Below are positions 34,074 to 43,407 of a DNA stretch of 64,000 nucleotides, piece by piece. Both the position numbers and the translations under genes were made by a program. The notes below the pieces were generated by a model. It did no database searches. It saw nothing but the letters and a program-made list of their open reading frames with translations, and was not told the DNA's origin. The stretch spans positions 1 through 64,000 of the forward strand of contig NZ_LOHG01000013.1 of NCBI RefSeq assembly GCF_022790535.1. The letters run 5' to 3'. The stretch's first letter is position 1, and every line of letters starts with the position of its first letter. This DNA is from Pseudomonas maioricensis (GTDB lineage Bacteria; Pseudomonadota; Gammaproteobacteria; Pseudomonadales; Pseudomonadaceae).

Positions 34074-35657
34074 TCAAATCGAGCTGCGGGTTGTCTGGTT
34101 AGCCATTCGATGCTTCAACAAAGCAATCACCAGCATGACTCCAACCCCCAGCGCTACGGCCTCGACGCTCCCGCGTTGCCAATCTCCGGTACTGAGGTAG
34201 CCGCCAATATGCTGGCCGGTTGTATAAAAGTTGAGCAGTGGCAGGCACAGGCACAGTACAGCGGCGGCAGCAAACTGCTCAGCCCAGGCTCGGGCTGTGG
34301 GCCTGATCAATGCATGAATCAACGTGGCCAGCCAGATCAGCAGGAAACTGCGAATCTCCCAAGTAGCGCGGTCTGGCACGTCCACGGGTATAAATCGGTT
34401 GGCGTAGAAATAACCGATGCAAGCCACGCCAATGCCCGCAATGCTCGCCACATTAAACGCCTCGATGCAGCGATAGATTCTGGCCGTCGCGGCACCAAAT
34501 TCCTTTTGGCTCTTGTTACGGCGCTTGATGGTAAACAGCAGCGTGCCGGTAGCCATCATCGCCATGCCCAGCAAACCGCTAACGAAATACAGCCACTTGA
34601 TGCCCCATCCGCCGAATTCAGCGAAGTGCAGCGAGCGCAAGACTCCATAGATCCGGTCACCTGGCGACACCGTTTCCGATATCGGCTTTTGGACTTGTAG
34701 CGTCTCGCCTGTCACGCCGTTGAACAGCACACTGGCTTGGGGGGTAAACAGCGTTTGTGAAGGATGGGCTATCTCGTGGCGGCCCATTACCCGGACGGTT
34801 GCGTTAGGCAGCTCCGGGTTCTGCACCAGCAACATGCGTGGGCTCTGACCGGTCAGCGCTTGCGCCTGTCGCAACAAAGAAGGCCAGTCATTCGGGGTTA
34901 TCGAAGTGTTGCTGCCCGGACTGGCCAATGTCACTGGCCCCGACAATTGCGATTGAAACTGACTGTAGGCATTCGGGCTCGCACCATAGGCCGCCTGCAG
35001 TGGCCAGGGCATGTAACTGGTATAGAAAATCGCCAGCCCGGTGTAGGCGATCATGAGCAGAAAGGGCAGGGTGATGATCGCGGTGGCGTTGTGCGCGTCC
35101 AGCCAGGAGCGCAAACCCTTTTGAGGCCGAAAGGTGAAGAAGTCCTGGAAGACTCTTCGGTGGATAACAACGCCCGATACGAGGGCGACCAGCATGCCTA
35201 CGGTCAGCCAGCCCACCAGCCAGAAACCCAATACCGGTAAATGCAGCATGTAGTGGAACGACATGAAGTGCCGACCGCCCTCGGTTTTTCGCACTCCGCC
35301 GCCGGGCAGTACCTTCCCCGTCTCGGTCGACAGCGAAACCTGCTGGAGAGTGGAGCCATCACGCCAGGCCAGTTGCAGGGCTTGCCCTGGGTACTGGGGG
35401 AACTCGACCCGCCAGAATCGGGCGCCTCTAGCGTGCTCAAGCAGGTAACTTTCGGCGGAGCGTGCCATCGCTGTATCGTCGCTGGCGGCGGCACTTTGAT
35501 CGACTGCAACCAGTGGCTCAGCTTCCATCCAGCGCGTGATGGGTTCCCGGAAAACGCTCAACGTACCGGTCAGAAAAATCGCGCACAGCAGCCAGCCACA
35601 GGCCAGCCCGCACCACGTGTGCAGCCATGACATGGATTGGCGGAATTTACCTTTCAC
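34074..35657 (-). CDS. PepSY-associated transmembrane protein (iron-linked)
   Basis: A 527-residue inner-membrane protein starting VKGKFRQSMSWLHTWCGLACGWLLCAIFLTGTLSVF, the canonical PepSY-TM opening. It has further helices LGFWLVGWLTVGMLVALVSGVVIHRRVF, ITLPFLLMIAYTGLAIFYTSYMP and a cluster at the C-terminus. Members beside siderophore receptors are thought to be ferrisiderophore reductases. The GTG at 35657 is chosen because KGKFRQSM is family-conserved; an ATG at 35633 is possible. The ORF further upstream runs into a REPIN. Confidence 0.85.
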   Translation of the reverse strand: MKGKFRQSMSWLHTWCGLACGWLLCAIFLTGTLSVFREPITRWMEAEPLVAVDQSAAASDDTAMARSAESYLLEHARGARFWRVEFPQYPGQALQLAWRDGSTLQQVSLSTETGKVLPGGGVRKTEGGRHFMSFHYMLHLPVLGFWLVGWLTVGMLVALVSGVVIHRRVFQDFFTFRPQKGLRSWLDAHNATAIITLPFLLMIAYTGLAIFYTSYMPWPLQAAYGASPNAYSQFQSQLSGPVTLASPGSNTSITPNDWPSLLRQAQALTGQSPRMLLVQNPELPNATVRVMGRHEIAHPSQTLFTPQASVLFNGVTGETLQVQKPISETVSPGDRIYGVLRSLHFAEFGGWGIKWLYFVSGLLGMAMMATGTLLFTIKRRNKSQKEFGAATARIYRCIEAFNVASIAGIGVACIGYFYANRFIPVDVPDRATWEIRSFLLIWLATLIHALIRPTARAWAEQFAAAAVLCLCLPLLNFYTTGQHIGGYLSTGDWQRGSVEAVALGVGVMLVIALLKHRMANQTTRSSI

Positions 35658-35685
35658 GATCTGGTTCGCTGATTTAAAGCAAATT

Positions 35686-35776
35686 CTGTAGGAGTGAGCT
35701 TGCTCGCGATAGCGTCCTGTCTGGCCGTGATTTGCCAACTGAAAGAACGTATCGCGAGCAAGCTCACTCCTACAGG
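35686..35776. repeat. REPIN (GTAGGAGTGAGCTTGCTCGCGA type)
   Basis: Perfect inverted arms between the PepSY gene and the receptor gene, which separate what would otherwise be one iron operon. Confidence 0.9.
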
Positions 35777-35817
35777 GGAAGTGTTCGCAGCTCGGTTGTG
35801 CTTTGTCCGGGCTTTAA

Positions 35818-38268
35818 TCAGAAGTCGCCACGTAGCGTGAGCATGTAGCTGCGCGGATCACCGAACAGGTTCGAGCGGTCCGTGGCGACTGCTGTGGTGT
35901 AGTAGCGGCGGTCAAACAGGTTTTCGGCGTTCAGCGAAACCTTCCAGTGCTCGTCCAGCTTCCAACTGGCGCGGGCATCCCAGATGGCATAGCCCTGGCT
36001 ACCGTAATCCAGCCCGGTAGTTGAGGCCGCTTTGTAGTAGGACTGAGCCGAAACACCCCCGCCAATGGTCAAGCGGTTCCAGGCACCAGGCAGGTTGTAG
36101 CTGGTTTGCAGGCGCAACATGTGCTTGGGTGTTTCGTAGGCAACTTCAACAGCTTCACTGTCGTTGCGCAGCAGGTTGAAGGTATAACCGCCAAAGACCT
36201 GCCAGCCTGGGAGCACTTCACCGCTGGCTTCTATGTCGATGCCTTTACTGCGTTTGGTGACGCCGTTTGCGTAGCAAACGCCGTCCAGGTCTGTGCTCGT
36301 GCAATTAAAGTTTGTGGTCGCAACGGCTACATTTTCCTGCTTGATGTAGAACAGAGCCATGGACAAATTCAGACGTTTATCGAAAAGCTCGCCTTTGATG
36401 CCCGTCTCATAGTTGTCGCCTGTCGAGGGTGACAATGGTGAGCCGCTGGCATCAATGTAGTTGCCTTGCGCGTTGAAGATCTCCGCATAGCTGGCGTACC
36501 ACGACCAGTTGTCGTTGATGTCGTAGATCAGGCCCGTATAAGGAGTCACCTCACGGGTAACTTTGGATTCGTAAGAGAGGGCGGCACCTTCATCGACGTC
36601 GTAGGTGTAGTCATACCAACTGGCGCGACCGCCGAGTACCAGACTCAGTTGTTCCGTCAGGCGCAGCCGCGAGTTGGCATAAACACCCGAGCGCTCTTCG
36701 GTCATGTCGATATCGGTTGCCCATGCCGGCCTTGCTGGTTTGGCGAACGCGTGATGGTTCACATCGAAAATATCCAGTGCCGCTGCCCGGTTCACGGTTG
36801 CCTGCTTGGTATTGGCCTGCTGCCGGGACCACGTGGCGCCGACTGTCACTTCATGAGTCAGGCCAAAAGCGTCGAAGTTACCGTTTACATGGCTGTCCAG
36901 CCCGGTACTGGCGACTTCATCGCGGCGGAACAATACCCTGCGAAAAGTCGAACCCGCGTTGGTGACTGGACTGATCGTGCCTTGCGCATAAGCAATCTGC
37001 TGATCAAACCCGCCCTCGGAATACGTCATCGAGGTGGTGCTGCTCCAGCGATCATTGAAGCGGTGTTCAACTTCGGCAAACACCTCGCTCATGTCGCTCT
37101 CGTGCCGGTTCCAGTCTTGCACCAGCGATGTCGAGCGGGAGATATCCAGCGAGTTACCGTTGCTGTAACGCGGCAGGCCGTAAATCGAATAGCCGTTGAT
37201 GACGTTTTCCTGATGACGCAGGCTCAGGGTCAGCGTGGTGTCATCATTCACGTCGGCTTCGACAATCCCGTACATCAAGGGCGTGCGGGTGTTGCGTTCG
37301 TCGATGTAAGAACCGTTGTCTTCGTAAGCGGTGACCATGCGGCCGCGCACGCTGCCGGCATCATTGAGTTTGCCGCTAGCGTCCAGATCCATCCGGTAGC
37401 GATCCCAGGAGCCTGCGCTGGCCTGCACCGTCAGCTTGTTCTCCGCTGTTGGGCGCTTGCGCACCAGATTGACTGCTCCGCCAGGCTCGCCTGCACCCAC
37501 TAGCAGGCCGGAAGCGCCGCGCAATACTTCGACGCGATCGTAAATGGCGGTATCAGGTTTCATCCAGCCGGTGATCTGGTAGCCCTGACCTGGCACGCCA
37601 TCAATCAGAAAGCTTTCAGCCAGCAGCGAGAAGCCACGCGACGTGTAAACGTGCCCCCCGAAGTTACGGTACTGAAAGGTAATACCGGGTGTCTGTTCCA
37701 ACACCTTATCGAGGCTGGTGAGTTTCTTGTCGTCCATTAACTGACGCGTCACGACGCTCACCGTCTGCGGTGTTTCGCGCAGGCTCAGGTTCAGCTTCGA
37801 CGCGGTGCTACTGCCACCGGTGGTGTAAGAACCAGTCCCGTCAGTGGTAGTCCCTAGCTGGCCCACGGCGTTGACATTGGTGGCGCCCAATACCATCGCG
37901 GAATCACCGGAAACCGGCAGTTTCTCCAGCACCACTGTGCGATCGTCCAGCAAGCGCCAGGTGAAGCCGCTGCCCTTCAGCAGCCGGTCCATGGCCTGGC
38001 CCAATGTGTATTTGCCTTGTAGCGCCGGTGTACGCAGCGCGCCTACATCGCTGGAGTTGAAGATAAGACGGACGTTGGCCTGATCAGCCAGTTGGGTGAG
38101 TGCCTGATCCAGCGATTGCTCCGGTAACTTCAGGTCAATGCTGGTCGAGGTGTCAGCGGCCAGCGCTGAAAGTGGCATCAATGGCAGGCTGCCAGCCATG
38201 GTTAACATCAGCGTCAGGGTCAATGTGCGTCCATTGACCGGAGCAAATAACTTGGAAGGTGCCTGCAT
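35818..38268 (-). CDS. TonB-dependent siderophore receptor with STN domain
   Basis: 816 residues. After a signal peptide (ending ALAADTS) comes the STN signalling domain (LPEQSLDQALTQLADQANVRLIFNSSDVGALRTPALQGKYTLGQAMDRLL), then a plug (LNLSLRETPQTVSVVTRQLMDDKKLTSLDKVLEQTPGI), and a 22-strand barrel ending SYMLTLRGDF. The STN domain talks to a FecR-like anti-sigma factor, here at 39056. The siderophore cannot be named; the plug (RETPQTVSVVTRQ) resembles FhuE/FpvA-type receptors. Confidence 0.93.
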   Translation of the reverse strand: MQAPSKLFAPVNGRTLTLTLMLTMAGSLPLMPLSALAADTSTSIDLKLPEQSLDQALTQLADQANVRLIFNSSDVGALRTPALQGKYTLGQAMDRLLKGSGFTWRLLDDRTVVLEKLPVSGDSAMVLGATNVNAVGQLGTTTDGTGSYTTGGSSTASKLNLSLRETPQTVSVVTRQLMDDKKLTSLDKVLEQTPGITFQYRNFGGHVYTSRGFSLLAESFLIDGVPGQGYQITGWMKPDTAIYDRVEVLRGASGLLVGAGEPGGAVNLVRKRPTAENKLTVQASAGSWDRYRMDLDASGKLNDAGSVRGRMVTAYEDNGSYIDERNTRTPLMYGIVEADVNDDTTLTLSLRHQENVINGYSIYGLPRYSNGNSLDISRSTSLVQDWNRHESDMSEVFAEVEHRFNDRWSSTTSMTYSEGGFDQQIAYAQGTISPVTNAGSTFRRVLFRRDEVASTGLDSHVNGNFDAFGLTHEVTVGATWSRQQANTKQATVNRAAALDIFDVNHHAFAKPARPAWATDIDMTEERSGVYANSRLRLTEQLSLVLGGRASWYDYTYDVDEGAALSYESKVTREVTPYTGLIYDINDNWSWYASYAEIFNAQGNYIDASGSPLSPSTGDNYETGIKGELFDKRLNLSMALFYIKQENVAVATTNFNCTSTDLDGVCYANGVTKRSKGIDIEASGEVLPGWQVFGGYTFNLLRNDSEAVEVAYETPKHMLRLQTSYNLPGAWNRLTIGGGVSAQSYYKAASTTGLDYGSQGYAIWDARASWKLDEHWKVSLNAENLFDRRYYTTAVATDRSNLFGDPRSYMLTLRGDF

Positions 38269-38305
38269 TTAAATCGTCCGTCTTGAATGTAGGTGGTGAC
38301 ACGAC

Positions 38306-38320
38306 ATGAGAATTATTCGC
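38306..38320 (-). promoter_or_regulatory. Possible Fur box of the receptor gene
   Basis: Minus strand GCGAATAATTCTCAT resembles the AATNATTCTCAT core of Fur boxes and lies about 40 bases upstream of the receptor start. Confidence 0.4.
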
Positions 38321-38426
38321 GCCCACCCCAACGACGAATCATCTCCCCCAACCTTGCCGTCGATTGTTGAAATATTTTTCATCAGCGTGATGTGGCTTGA
38401 TCAAAAGCACGTTGGCGAGGAGATAG

Positions 38427-38447
38427 TGATGATAACTGTTCTCAGTT
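38427..38447 (+). promoter_or_regulatory. Possible Fur box of the fecI-like gene
   Basis: GTGATGATAACTGTTCTCAGT is a partial match to the 19-bp Fur consensus. It lies just upstream of the iron-sigma gene, where Fur boxes are usual. Confidence 0.4.
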
Positions 38448-38485
38448 GAGATAGGATGCACGCCTCACCCGTCGGGGCAGTCCGA

Positions 38486-39007
38486 ATGTCCGTTTCACCC
38501 AACTCAAATCACTTGCTGACAGTCTTTCAGGAGCATTACGCCGACCTGTTGGCCTTTCTCGCACGTCGTTTGGGCAATGTGGAAAAGGCGGCAGATGTGG
38601 CTCAGGACACCTATCTACGCTTGGCCGGGTTGTCCGACACAGCTCAGATTATGGAGCCGCGAGCTTTTGTCTTTCGGGTGGCGGGCAACCTGGCAATCGA
38701 CCGTCTGCGTCAGGAGCAACGGCGCTCGGCATTGCAGGATGACGACGCGCTCGACGAGGATTTCTGCGACCCGATGGCATCGCCGGAGCGCTCGTTTCTG
38801 GCGGCTGAAGCGATCGAACAACTCGATAAGGCATTACATCTTTTGCCTAGCAATGCTCGGCTCGCGCTGCTGCTCAATCGCCTTGAAGGATTGACTCACG
38901 CGCAAATCGCCACGCGGTTGGGGGTGTCGGAAAGCTCAGTGGGCAAATACATCGTGCAGGCCATGCGTCACTGTCGGGATTGGCTACGTCAGTCGGAGTG
39001 CATTTAG
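38486..39007 (+). CDS. FecI-like iron-starvation sigma factor
   Basis: A 173-residue ECF sigma factor. Region 2 is FQEHYADLLAFLARRLGNVEKAADVAQDTYLRLA...PRAFVFRVAGNLAIDRLRQEQRR. Region 4 is LDKALHLLPSNARLALLLNRLEGLTHAQIATRLGVSESSVGKYIVQAMRHCRDWL. It is divergent from the TonB receptor and followed 48 bases later by fecR, the standard FecI-FecR-FecA surface-signalling unit. I use the ATG at 38486; an earlier ATG at 38456 lies only 2 bases from a GATAGG run and adds 10 residues. Confidence 0.92.
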   Translation: MSVSPNSNHLLTVFQEHYADLLAFLARRLGNVEKAADVAQDTYLRLAGLSDTAQIMEPRAFVFRVAGNLAIDRLRQEQRRSALQDDDALDEDFCDPMASPERSFLAAEAIEQLDKALHLLPSNARLALLLNRLEGLTHAQIATRLGVSESSVGKYIVQAMRHCRDWLRQSECI

Positions 39008-39055
39008 AATGAGCGCGATGCACTCTCTACTGGCGGCTTCTTCGAGCCCATCACC

Positions 39056-40027
39056 ATGACCGAGCCTATGACCCACGCAATGCCCAACGTTGAGCTGGAA
39101 GATCAGGCCATTGAACAATGGGTGCGGCTGACCTCGGGCAGCGCCAGCGAAGCGGAGCACGCCGCGTTCGCCCGCTGGCGTCAGCAAAGCCCCGCGCATG
39201 AAGCTGCAGCCAGGCTTGCCGAACAGATGTGGCAGGCCATCCCGAATACCCGGACCGCTGAAGTCTTCGTCCCCCCGGCCACGCCCCAGCGCCGCCCTTT
39301 ACGCTGGGCCGCACTGGCTGCCGGGTTGGGCGCGCTGGCGCTGACCAGTTTTACAGAGCCTGTGCAGGTCTATTTCGCCGACCACACCACGGCGGTCGGC
39401 GAGCGCAAAATGCTCACCCTCGAAGACGGTAGCCAGGTCTGGATGAACAGCGCCACAGCGTTGTCTGTGCATTACTCGGCCAACCGTCGCGATATCAGCC
39501 TGCTTAAAGGCGAGGCGTTGTTTCAAGTCAGCAAAGATGCCAACCGGCCGTTTGTCGTTCAGGCGTCTGGCGGTAGTGTGCAGGCTGTTGGCACGCGATT
39601 CGATGTAGACCGCCAGGGCCAGCGAGTTCGCGTCGGCGTCACCGAAGGCGAAGTCAAAGTCTCTTCAGGCGGCGAAGCCGTACCGCTGAAAGTCGCCCAG
39701 CAACTCGAATTTGAAAACGGCTCAGCGCCTTCAACTACCAGCCCGCTGGACGTCACCACCGCCTCGGCCTGGCAACGCGGCAAGCTCATTTTCAACCGCC
39801 GCCCCTTGGCCGAAGTCTTCGCCGACCTCGAACGCTACATGCCTGGCTCACTGGTTGTCGCTGGCAACCTGCCTGACACCGCCGTCAGCGGCGTATTCAA
39901 CCTCGACGACGTACCCGGCATGCTCAATGTTCTTTCCCAAACCCAGCCAGTACGGATCTATCAACTGCCGTGGCTGACGGTAGTGATGAATGGCGAGGCG
40001 GTGAAACAGGGTAAGGCAGGGATTTAG
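39056..40027 (+). CDS. FecR-type anti-sigma/signal transducer
   Basis: 323 residues. The cytoplasmic N-terminal domain is EDQAIEQWVRLTSGSASEAEHAAFARWRQQSPAHEAA. One membrane helix follows (LRWAALAAGLGALALTSF), then the periplasmic FecR domain (VGERKMLTLEDGSQVWMNSATALSVHYSANRRDISLLKGEALFQVSKDANRPFVVQASGGSVQAVGTRFDV). It reads the STN domain of the receptor at 35818 and controls the sigma factor at 38486. Confidence 0.93.
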   Translation: MTEPMTHAMPNVELEDQAIEQWVRLTSGSASEAEHAAFARWRQQSPAHEAAARLAEQMWQAIPNTRTAEVFVPPATPQRRPLRWAALAAGLGALALTSFTEPVQVYFADHTTAVGERKMLTLEDGSQVWMNSATALSVHYSANRRDISLLKGEALFQVSKDANRPFVVQASGGSVQAVGTRFDVDRQGQRVRVGVTEGEVKVSSGGEAVPLKVAQQLEFENGSAPSTTSPLDVTTASAWQRGKLIFNRRPLAEVFADLERYMPGSLVVAGNLPDTAVSGVFNLDDVPGMLNVLSQTQPVRIYQLPWLTVVMNGEAVKQGKAGI

Positions 40028-40084
40028 TCAGTAAAGCCACTTCGATGTTACTTACACCATGCTGTCGCGCTGAAACAGGGTCCT

Positions 40085-40177
40085 TTGTGGGAGCAGGGCT
40101 TGCCCGCGATGCAGACACCCCATTGTTTCAGGCGGACCCTGTCATCGTTCATCGCGAGCAAGCTCTGCTCCCACAGG
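40085..40177. repeat. REPIN (GTGGGAGCAGGGCTTGCCCG type)
   Basis: Inverted arms downstream of fecR. The right arm doubles as the 3' end of a doubtful minus-strand ORF at 40149. Confidence 0.88.
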
Positions 40178-40379
40178 GGAATCGCATTCCATTCAGTGAT
40201 TGGTCGGCTGCTTGGCATGCCAGCACGGCCTGTCGCTTCGCCTTGTAAGAATCTTCCGTCAGCCATTTACGTAATCCACTACAACCCTCATAGCTCCTCA
40301 CCACGAACGCATTCGCTGACTCCAGATAGTTTTCTCCTCCGATAGATGCTGACGTACCGGTCACCTGCTGGCTCAGCAT
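40149..40379 (-). CDS. Doubtful small ORF ending in a REP
   Basis: An open frame of 76 residues containing NYLESANAFVVRSYEGCSGLRKWLTEDSYKAKRQAVLACQAADQS, which reads like real protein. The C-terminus (MRFPCGSRACSR) is REP-encoded and the Shine-Dalgarno is poor. A GGAGGAG lies within the ORF, upstream of possible GTG starts. It could be a remnant of a larger gene. It is the only coding candidate in the 386-base gap between fecR and the XRE gene. Confidence 0.25.
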   Translation of the reverse strand: MLSQQVTGTSASIGGENYLESANAFVVRSYEGCSGLRKWLTEDSYKAKRQAVLACQAADQSLNGMRFPCGSRACSR

Positions 40380-40413
40380 CTGCTTCTTGAAGCACTAACG
40401 GCTGGAGAGAGTC

Positions 40414-41307
40414 ATGCAATACATACAAAAATTACGCGCCGCGCTGGGCATGCCGATGGCGGATTTTGCCAAGGCATTGCGTGTGTCCGAGCAACTCATC
40501 GGGCAGTGGGACAGCGGCGAAGCAGAGCCTGGTATTCCGGTCTTGAGGGACATCGCCACGCTTCTGGGCAGCAATGTCGATGACATCATGGATTTCGCCA
40601 CTAATGGCCGAAGAATGACCTCCAACCATTGGGTTCCAGGTGAAGATGCCATCTTTGACGGCTTCTGGGGGCACTTAGGCTTAATGCTTCCTGGCGAGAC
40701 GAATTGCCGGTGGTACCCCATCACGTTCGCGCAATATTCTCAGGCCTCTGATGTACTGAGCGTCGAGCACGCAGAGCCGCAATGGCTGGTGGTCAGCACC
40801 CTGAACAACCGAAAGCTTCTGATCAACCCGGCTCTGATCCATCGCATCCGTCTGCTCGACGAAGCAGCAGATCGCCCGCATGACGATGCCTGGCAACTGG
40901 GCTGGGACAGTGAAGAAGGCATGACTCCGGAACTCTACCGGGCACTGGACGAATACTTCACAGACGAATTTGCGTTCGATACCAACAACTCAGCTGTTGC
41001 CCAGCAGGGTGTCCATATGCTGGTAGGCAAATACAACCTGGACAGTGCGGCCGTCATGGACTTGATCAGCCATACCCACGTCCATCTCGCAGGTGGCTCA
41101 ACCACGAGCGTGCGCGCCGCCAACGCCGACATCTACAACCTGACGCTGGATGCGTACGCAGGCATGCCGCTGGGCATCAGCTTGAGCACCAGGGATTCGG
41201 AAGAAGAAAACCACTTTTCACCGCTGCAAGTAGCTTTGGTGGATATCCCGCTGCTTCAGTATCAGGCAGCAGAGATTGAGGCTTCGGCGGAGATGGAGGG
41301 CGTCTGA
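40414..41307 (+). CDS. XRE-type regulator with a large unknown C-terminal domain
   Basis: 297 residues. A helix-turn-helix domain occupies residues 1-60 (YIQKLRAALGMPMADFAKALRVSEQLIGQWDSGEAEPGIPVLRDIATLLG). About 235 residues follow that match no family I know: acidic, Trp-rich early (NHWVPGEDAIFDGFWGHLGLMLPGETNCRWYPI), then a THVHLAGGSTTSVRA segment. The C-terminal part may bind a ligand. It is surrounded by its own spacers and not in an operon. Confidence 0.75.
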   Translation: MQYIQKLRAALGMPMADFAKALRVSEQLIGQWDSGEAEPGIPVLRDIATLLGSNVDDIMDFATNGRRMTSNHWVPGEDAIFDGFWGHLGLMLPGETNCRWYPITFAQYSQASDVLSVEHAEPQWLVVSTLNNRKLLINPALIHRIRLLDEAADRPHDDAWQLGWDSEEGMTPELYRALDEYFTDEFAFDTNNSAVAQQGVHMLVGKYNLDSAAVMDLISHTHVHLAGGSTTSVRAANADIYNLTLDAYAGMPLGISLSTRDSEEENHFSPLQVALVDIPLLQYQAAEIEASAEMEGV

Positions 41308-41356
41308 TAACGCTGACATAGGACCGGCTAAAGCGGGTCTTACGGTTTGCGTAGAT

Positions 41357-41446
41357 CCTGTGGGAGCGAGGCTTGCCCGCGATGAATGATAACGCGGAAT
41401 ATCCGTCTGTTTGCGTCGTCTTGGTCGCGGGCAAATCAATCTCCCC
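41357..41446. repeat. Decayed REPIN
   Basis: The left arm is intact (CCTGTGGGAGCGAGGCTTGC) but the right arm has lost most of its match (TCGCGGGCAAATCAATCTCC). Confidence 0.6.
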
Positions 41447-41456
41447 TCTAAAGCGG

Positions 41457-42689
41457 CTAATCACGAACGCCCGCAGCTCTCGTCCACACCCAAAATCCCA
41501 GCGCCAAAACACTTATCGAAGCACCTAGCAAACACACCGCCACCCAGCCCCAAAGTGCATAAATCTGGGTGGCCGCAACTGCCCCCAGGGCACTGCCAAT
41601 TGAATAGAAAAACATGTAAGCGCCAACCAAACGACTTTGCGCATCGGGCCTCGCCGCAAATATAAGACTCTGATTAGTGACATGCACCGCCTGGACCGCG
41701 AAATCCAGAACGATCACTCCGACGATCAGCGCGAGCAACGATGTTTCTGCGAACGCGATCGGCACCCAGGACAGCACCAGCAGCGTCAGCGCAATCCCCG
41801 TAATTCGCTGCCCCAAACCTCGATCAGCCCAGCGACCAGCCCTTGATGCCGCCAATGCGCCTGCTATCCCCGCGAGGCCGAACAGACCAATCTGTGTATG
41901 CGAAAGACTCAACGGCGGCGCACTCAGCGGCAACACCATCGCCGTCCACAACACGCTGAACGCAGCAAAGATCAGCAGTGCAAAAACACCCCTGACGCGC
42001 AGCACAGGCTCGGTGACGAAAAGTTTGAACGTCGACAACAGAAGCGCCAGATACGAGCTTTCCACACGCGGCAAGCTTTTCGCCGGGATCGTTCTCCACA
42101 GCACAACGGCCACGGTCAACATCAACCCCGCCGAAACAAAATAAACCACCCGCCATCCGGCAATATCAGCGATAACCCCTGAGGTAAAACGCGCAAGCAA
42201 AATGCCCAACACAATCCCGCTCGTTACCGTGCCAACCGCCTGCCCACGCCGTGACGGCGTTGACAGCGCAGCGACATAAGCCACCACCACTTGAACAACC
42301 ACCGCCATCAGGCCGACCGAAATCATTGCTCCCAGTAAATCCGACCATTGCTGGGCAGCCCCGACCACCACCAGCGAAACAGCCGACAGCAGCACTTGAG
42401 TCAGGATCAAAGTCTTGCGATTGAGCAGATCACCCAGCGGCACGATGAAAATCAAACCCACGCCGTAGCCAATCTGAGTGGCGGTGACCACGATACCGAT
42501 CATGCCCGGCTCTACACCGAGACTCTGAGCCATGGAATCGAGCAACGGCTGAGCGAAATAGACATTTGCAACGGCCAGTGCGCAGGTGATCGACAACAAC
42601 AGCGTCAGTACTGGAGATAGCTCGGGAGTACTCTCCGGCCATGTTTCGCAAGATTCGAGCTCGGTTGCTGCATTGATATTGGAGGCCAC
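41457..42689 (-). CDS. MFS transporter (drug-efflux type)
   Basis: 410 residues, twelve membrane helices. Motifs are ALAVANVYFAQPLLDSMAQSLGV, the loop motif GDLLNRKTLIL (a variant of GxxxDRxGRR), and STPSRRGQAVGTVTSGIVLGILLARFTSGVIADIAGWR. It is divergent from the HxlR regulator at 42830, which probably controls it. The substrate is unknown. Confidence 0.9.
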   Translation of the reverse strand: MASNINAATELESCETWPESTPELSPVLTLLLSITCALAVANVYFAQPLLDSMAQSLGVEPGMIGIVVTATQIGYGVGLIFIVPLGDLLNRKTLILTQVLLSAVSLVVVGAAQQWSDLLGAMISVGLMAVVVQVVVAYVAALSTPSRRGQAVGTVTSGIVLGILLARFTSGVIADIAGWRVVYFVSAGLMLTVAVVLWRTIPAKSLPRVESSYLALLLSTFKLFVTEPVLRVRGVFALLIFAAFSVLWTAMVLPLSAPPLSLSHTQIGLFGLAGIAGALAASRAGRWADRGLGQRITGIALTLLVLSWVPIAFAETSLLALIVGVIVLDFAVQAVHVTNQSLIFAARPDAQSRLVGAYMFFYSIGSALGAVAATQIYALWGWVAVCLLGASISVLALGFWVWTRAAGVRD

Positions 42690-42829
42690 GGATCCATCCT
42701 TGATGCTGATTCCGGTTTCAATTGAAAACCACTTCGTTGATTTCTACCAAGCCCGGTTTTAATCTGCAACCAGTTTTCGCAGCGTTGCTGCTGGCGAAAC
42801 TTCTTCTGATGGCTGATCGGGTACCCAAA

Positions 42830-43285
42830 ATGACGAATCATTCACCTGTCGAAGGCGGCGAATGCCCTGTGGCAAGAACCCTTGAAGCCATCGGTGATCG
42901 CTGGTCGCTGCTCATCATCCGCGACGCCTTCGACAACGTACGACGGTTCGGCGAGTTTCAGAAAAACCTCGGCATGGCCAAAAACATCCTGGCCGCACGC
43001 CTGAAAACCCTCGTCGAACTGCAAATCCTCGAAATCCATCCGGCGTCAGATGGCAGCGCCTATAAGGAATACGTCCTTACTGAGCGCGGCCGTGCGGTCT
43101 TTCCCATCGTCGTGTCGATGCGCCAGTGGGGAGAACAGCACCTGTTTCAGACGGGCGAAGTGCATTCGGTGCTGCTGGATAAGGCGCGTGAGCAGCCGGT
43201 GGTGATGTTGGAGGTTCGGTCTGCGGAAGGGAGACTGCTTGGGCCGGAGGATTGTTATCGTGGGCGGGTGGTTAAGGGGGCGTAA
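42830..43285 (+). CDS. HxlR-family transcriptional regulator
   Basis: 151 residues. A winged helix carries the HxlR pattern ECPVARTLEAIGDRWSLLIIRDAFDNVRRFGEFQKNLGMAKNILAARLKTLVELQILE, then YVLTERGRAVFPIVVSMRQWGEQHL. The N-terminal Cys (GGECPVA) is the residue that senses oxidants or quinones/aldehydes in relatives. I choose the ATG at 42830 (MTNHSPVEGG), because the in-frame extension upstream would run into the MFS promoter. Confidence 0.9.
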   Translation: MTNHSPVEGGECPVARTLEAIGDRWSLLIIRDAFDNVRRFGEFQKNLGMAKNILAARLKTLVELQILEIHPASDGSAYKEYVLTERGRAVFPIVVSMRQWGEQHLFQTGEVHSVLLDKAREQPVVMLEVRSAEGRLLGPEDCYRGRVVKGA

Positions 43286-43407
43286 AAGCGGGAGACTGTT
43301 TGTTACTTAACACACCATAAACCAGGCAAGTGCATGCTATAGCGTGTGGTCATCAAGACGTCGGTAATGAAAAATGGCTCGCAATTACGCAAGGACTCGA
43401 GCCATTT

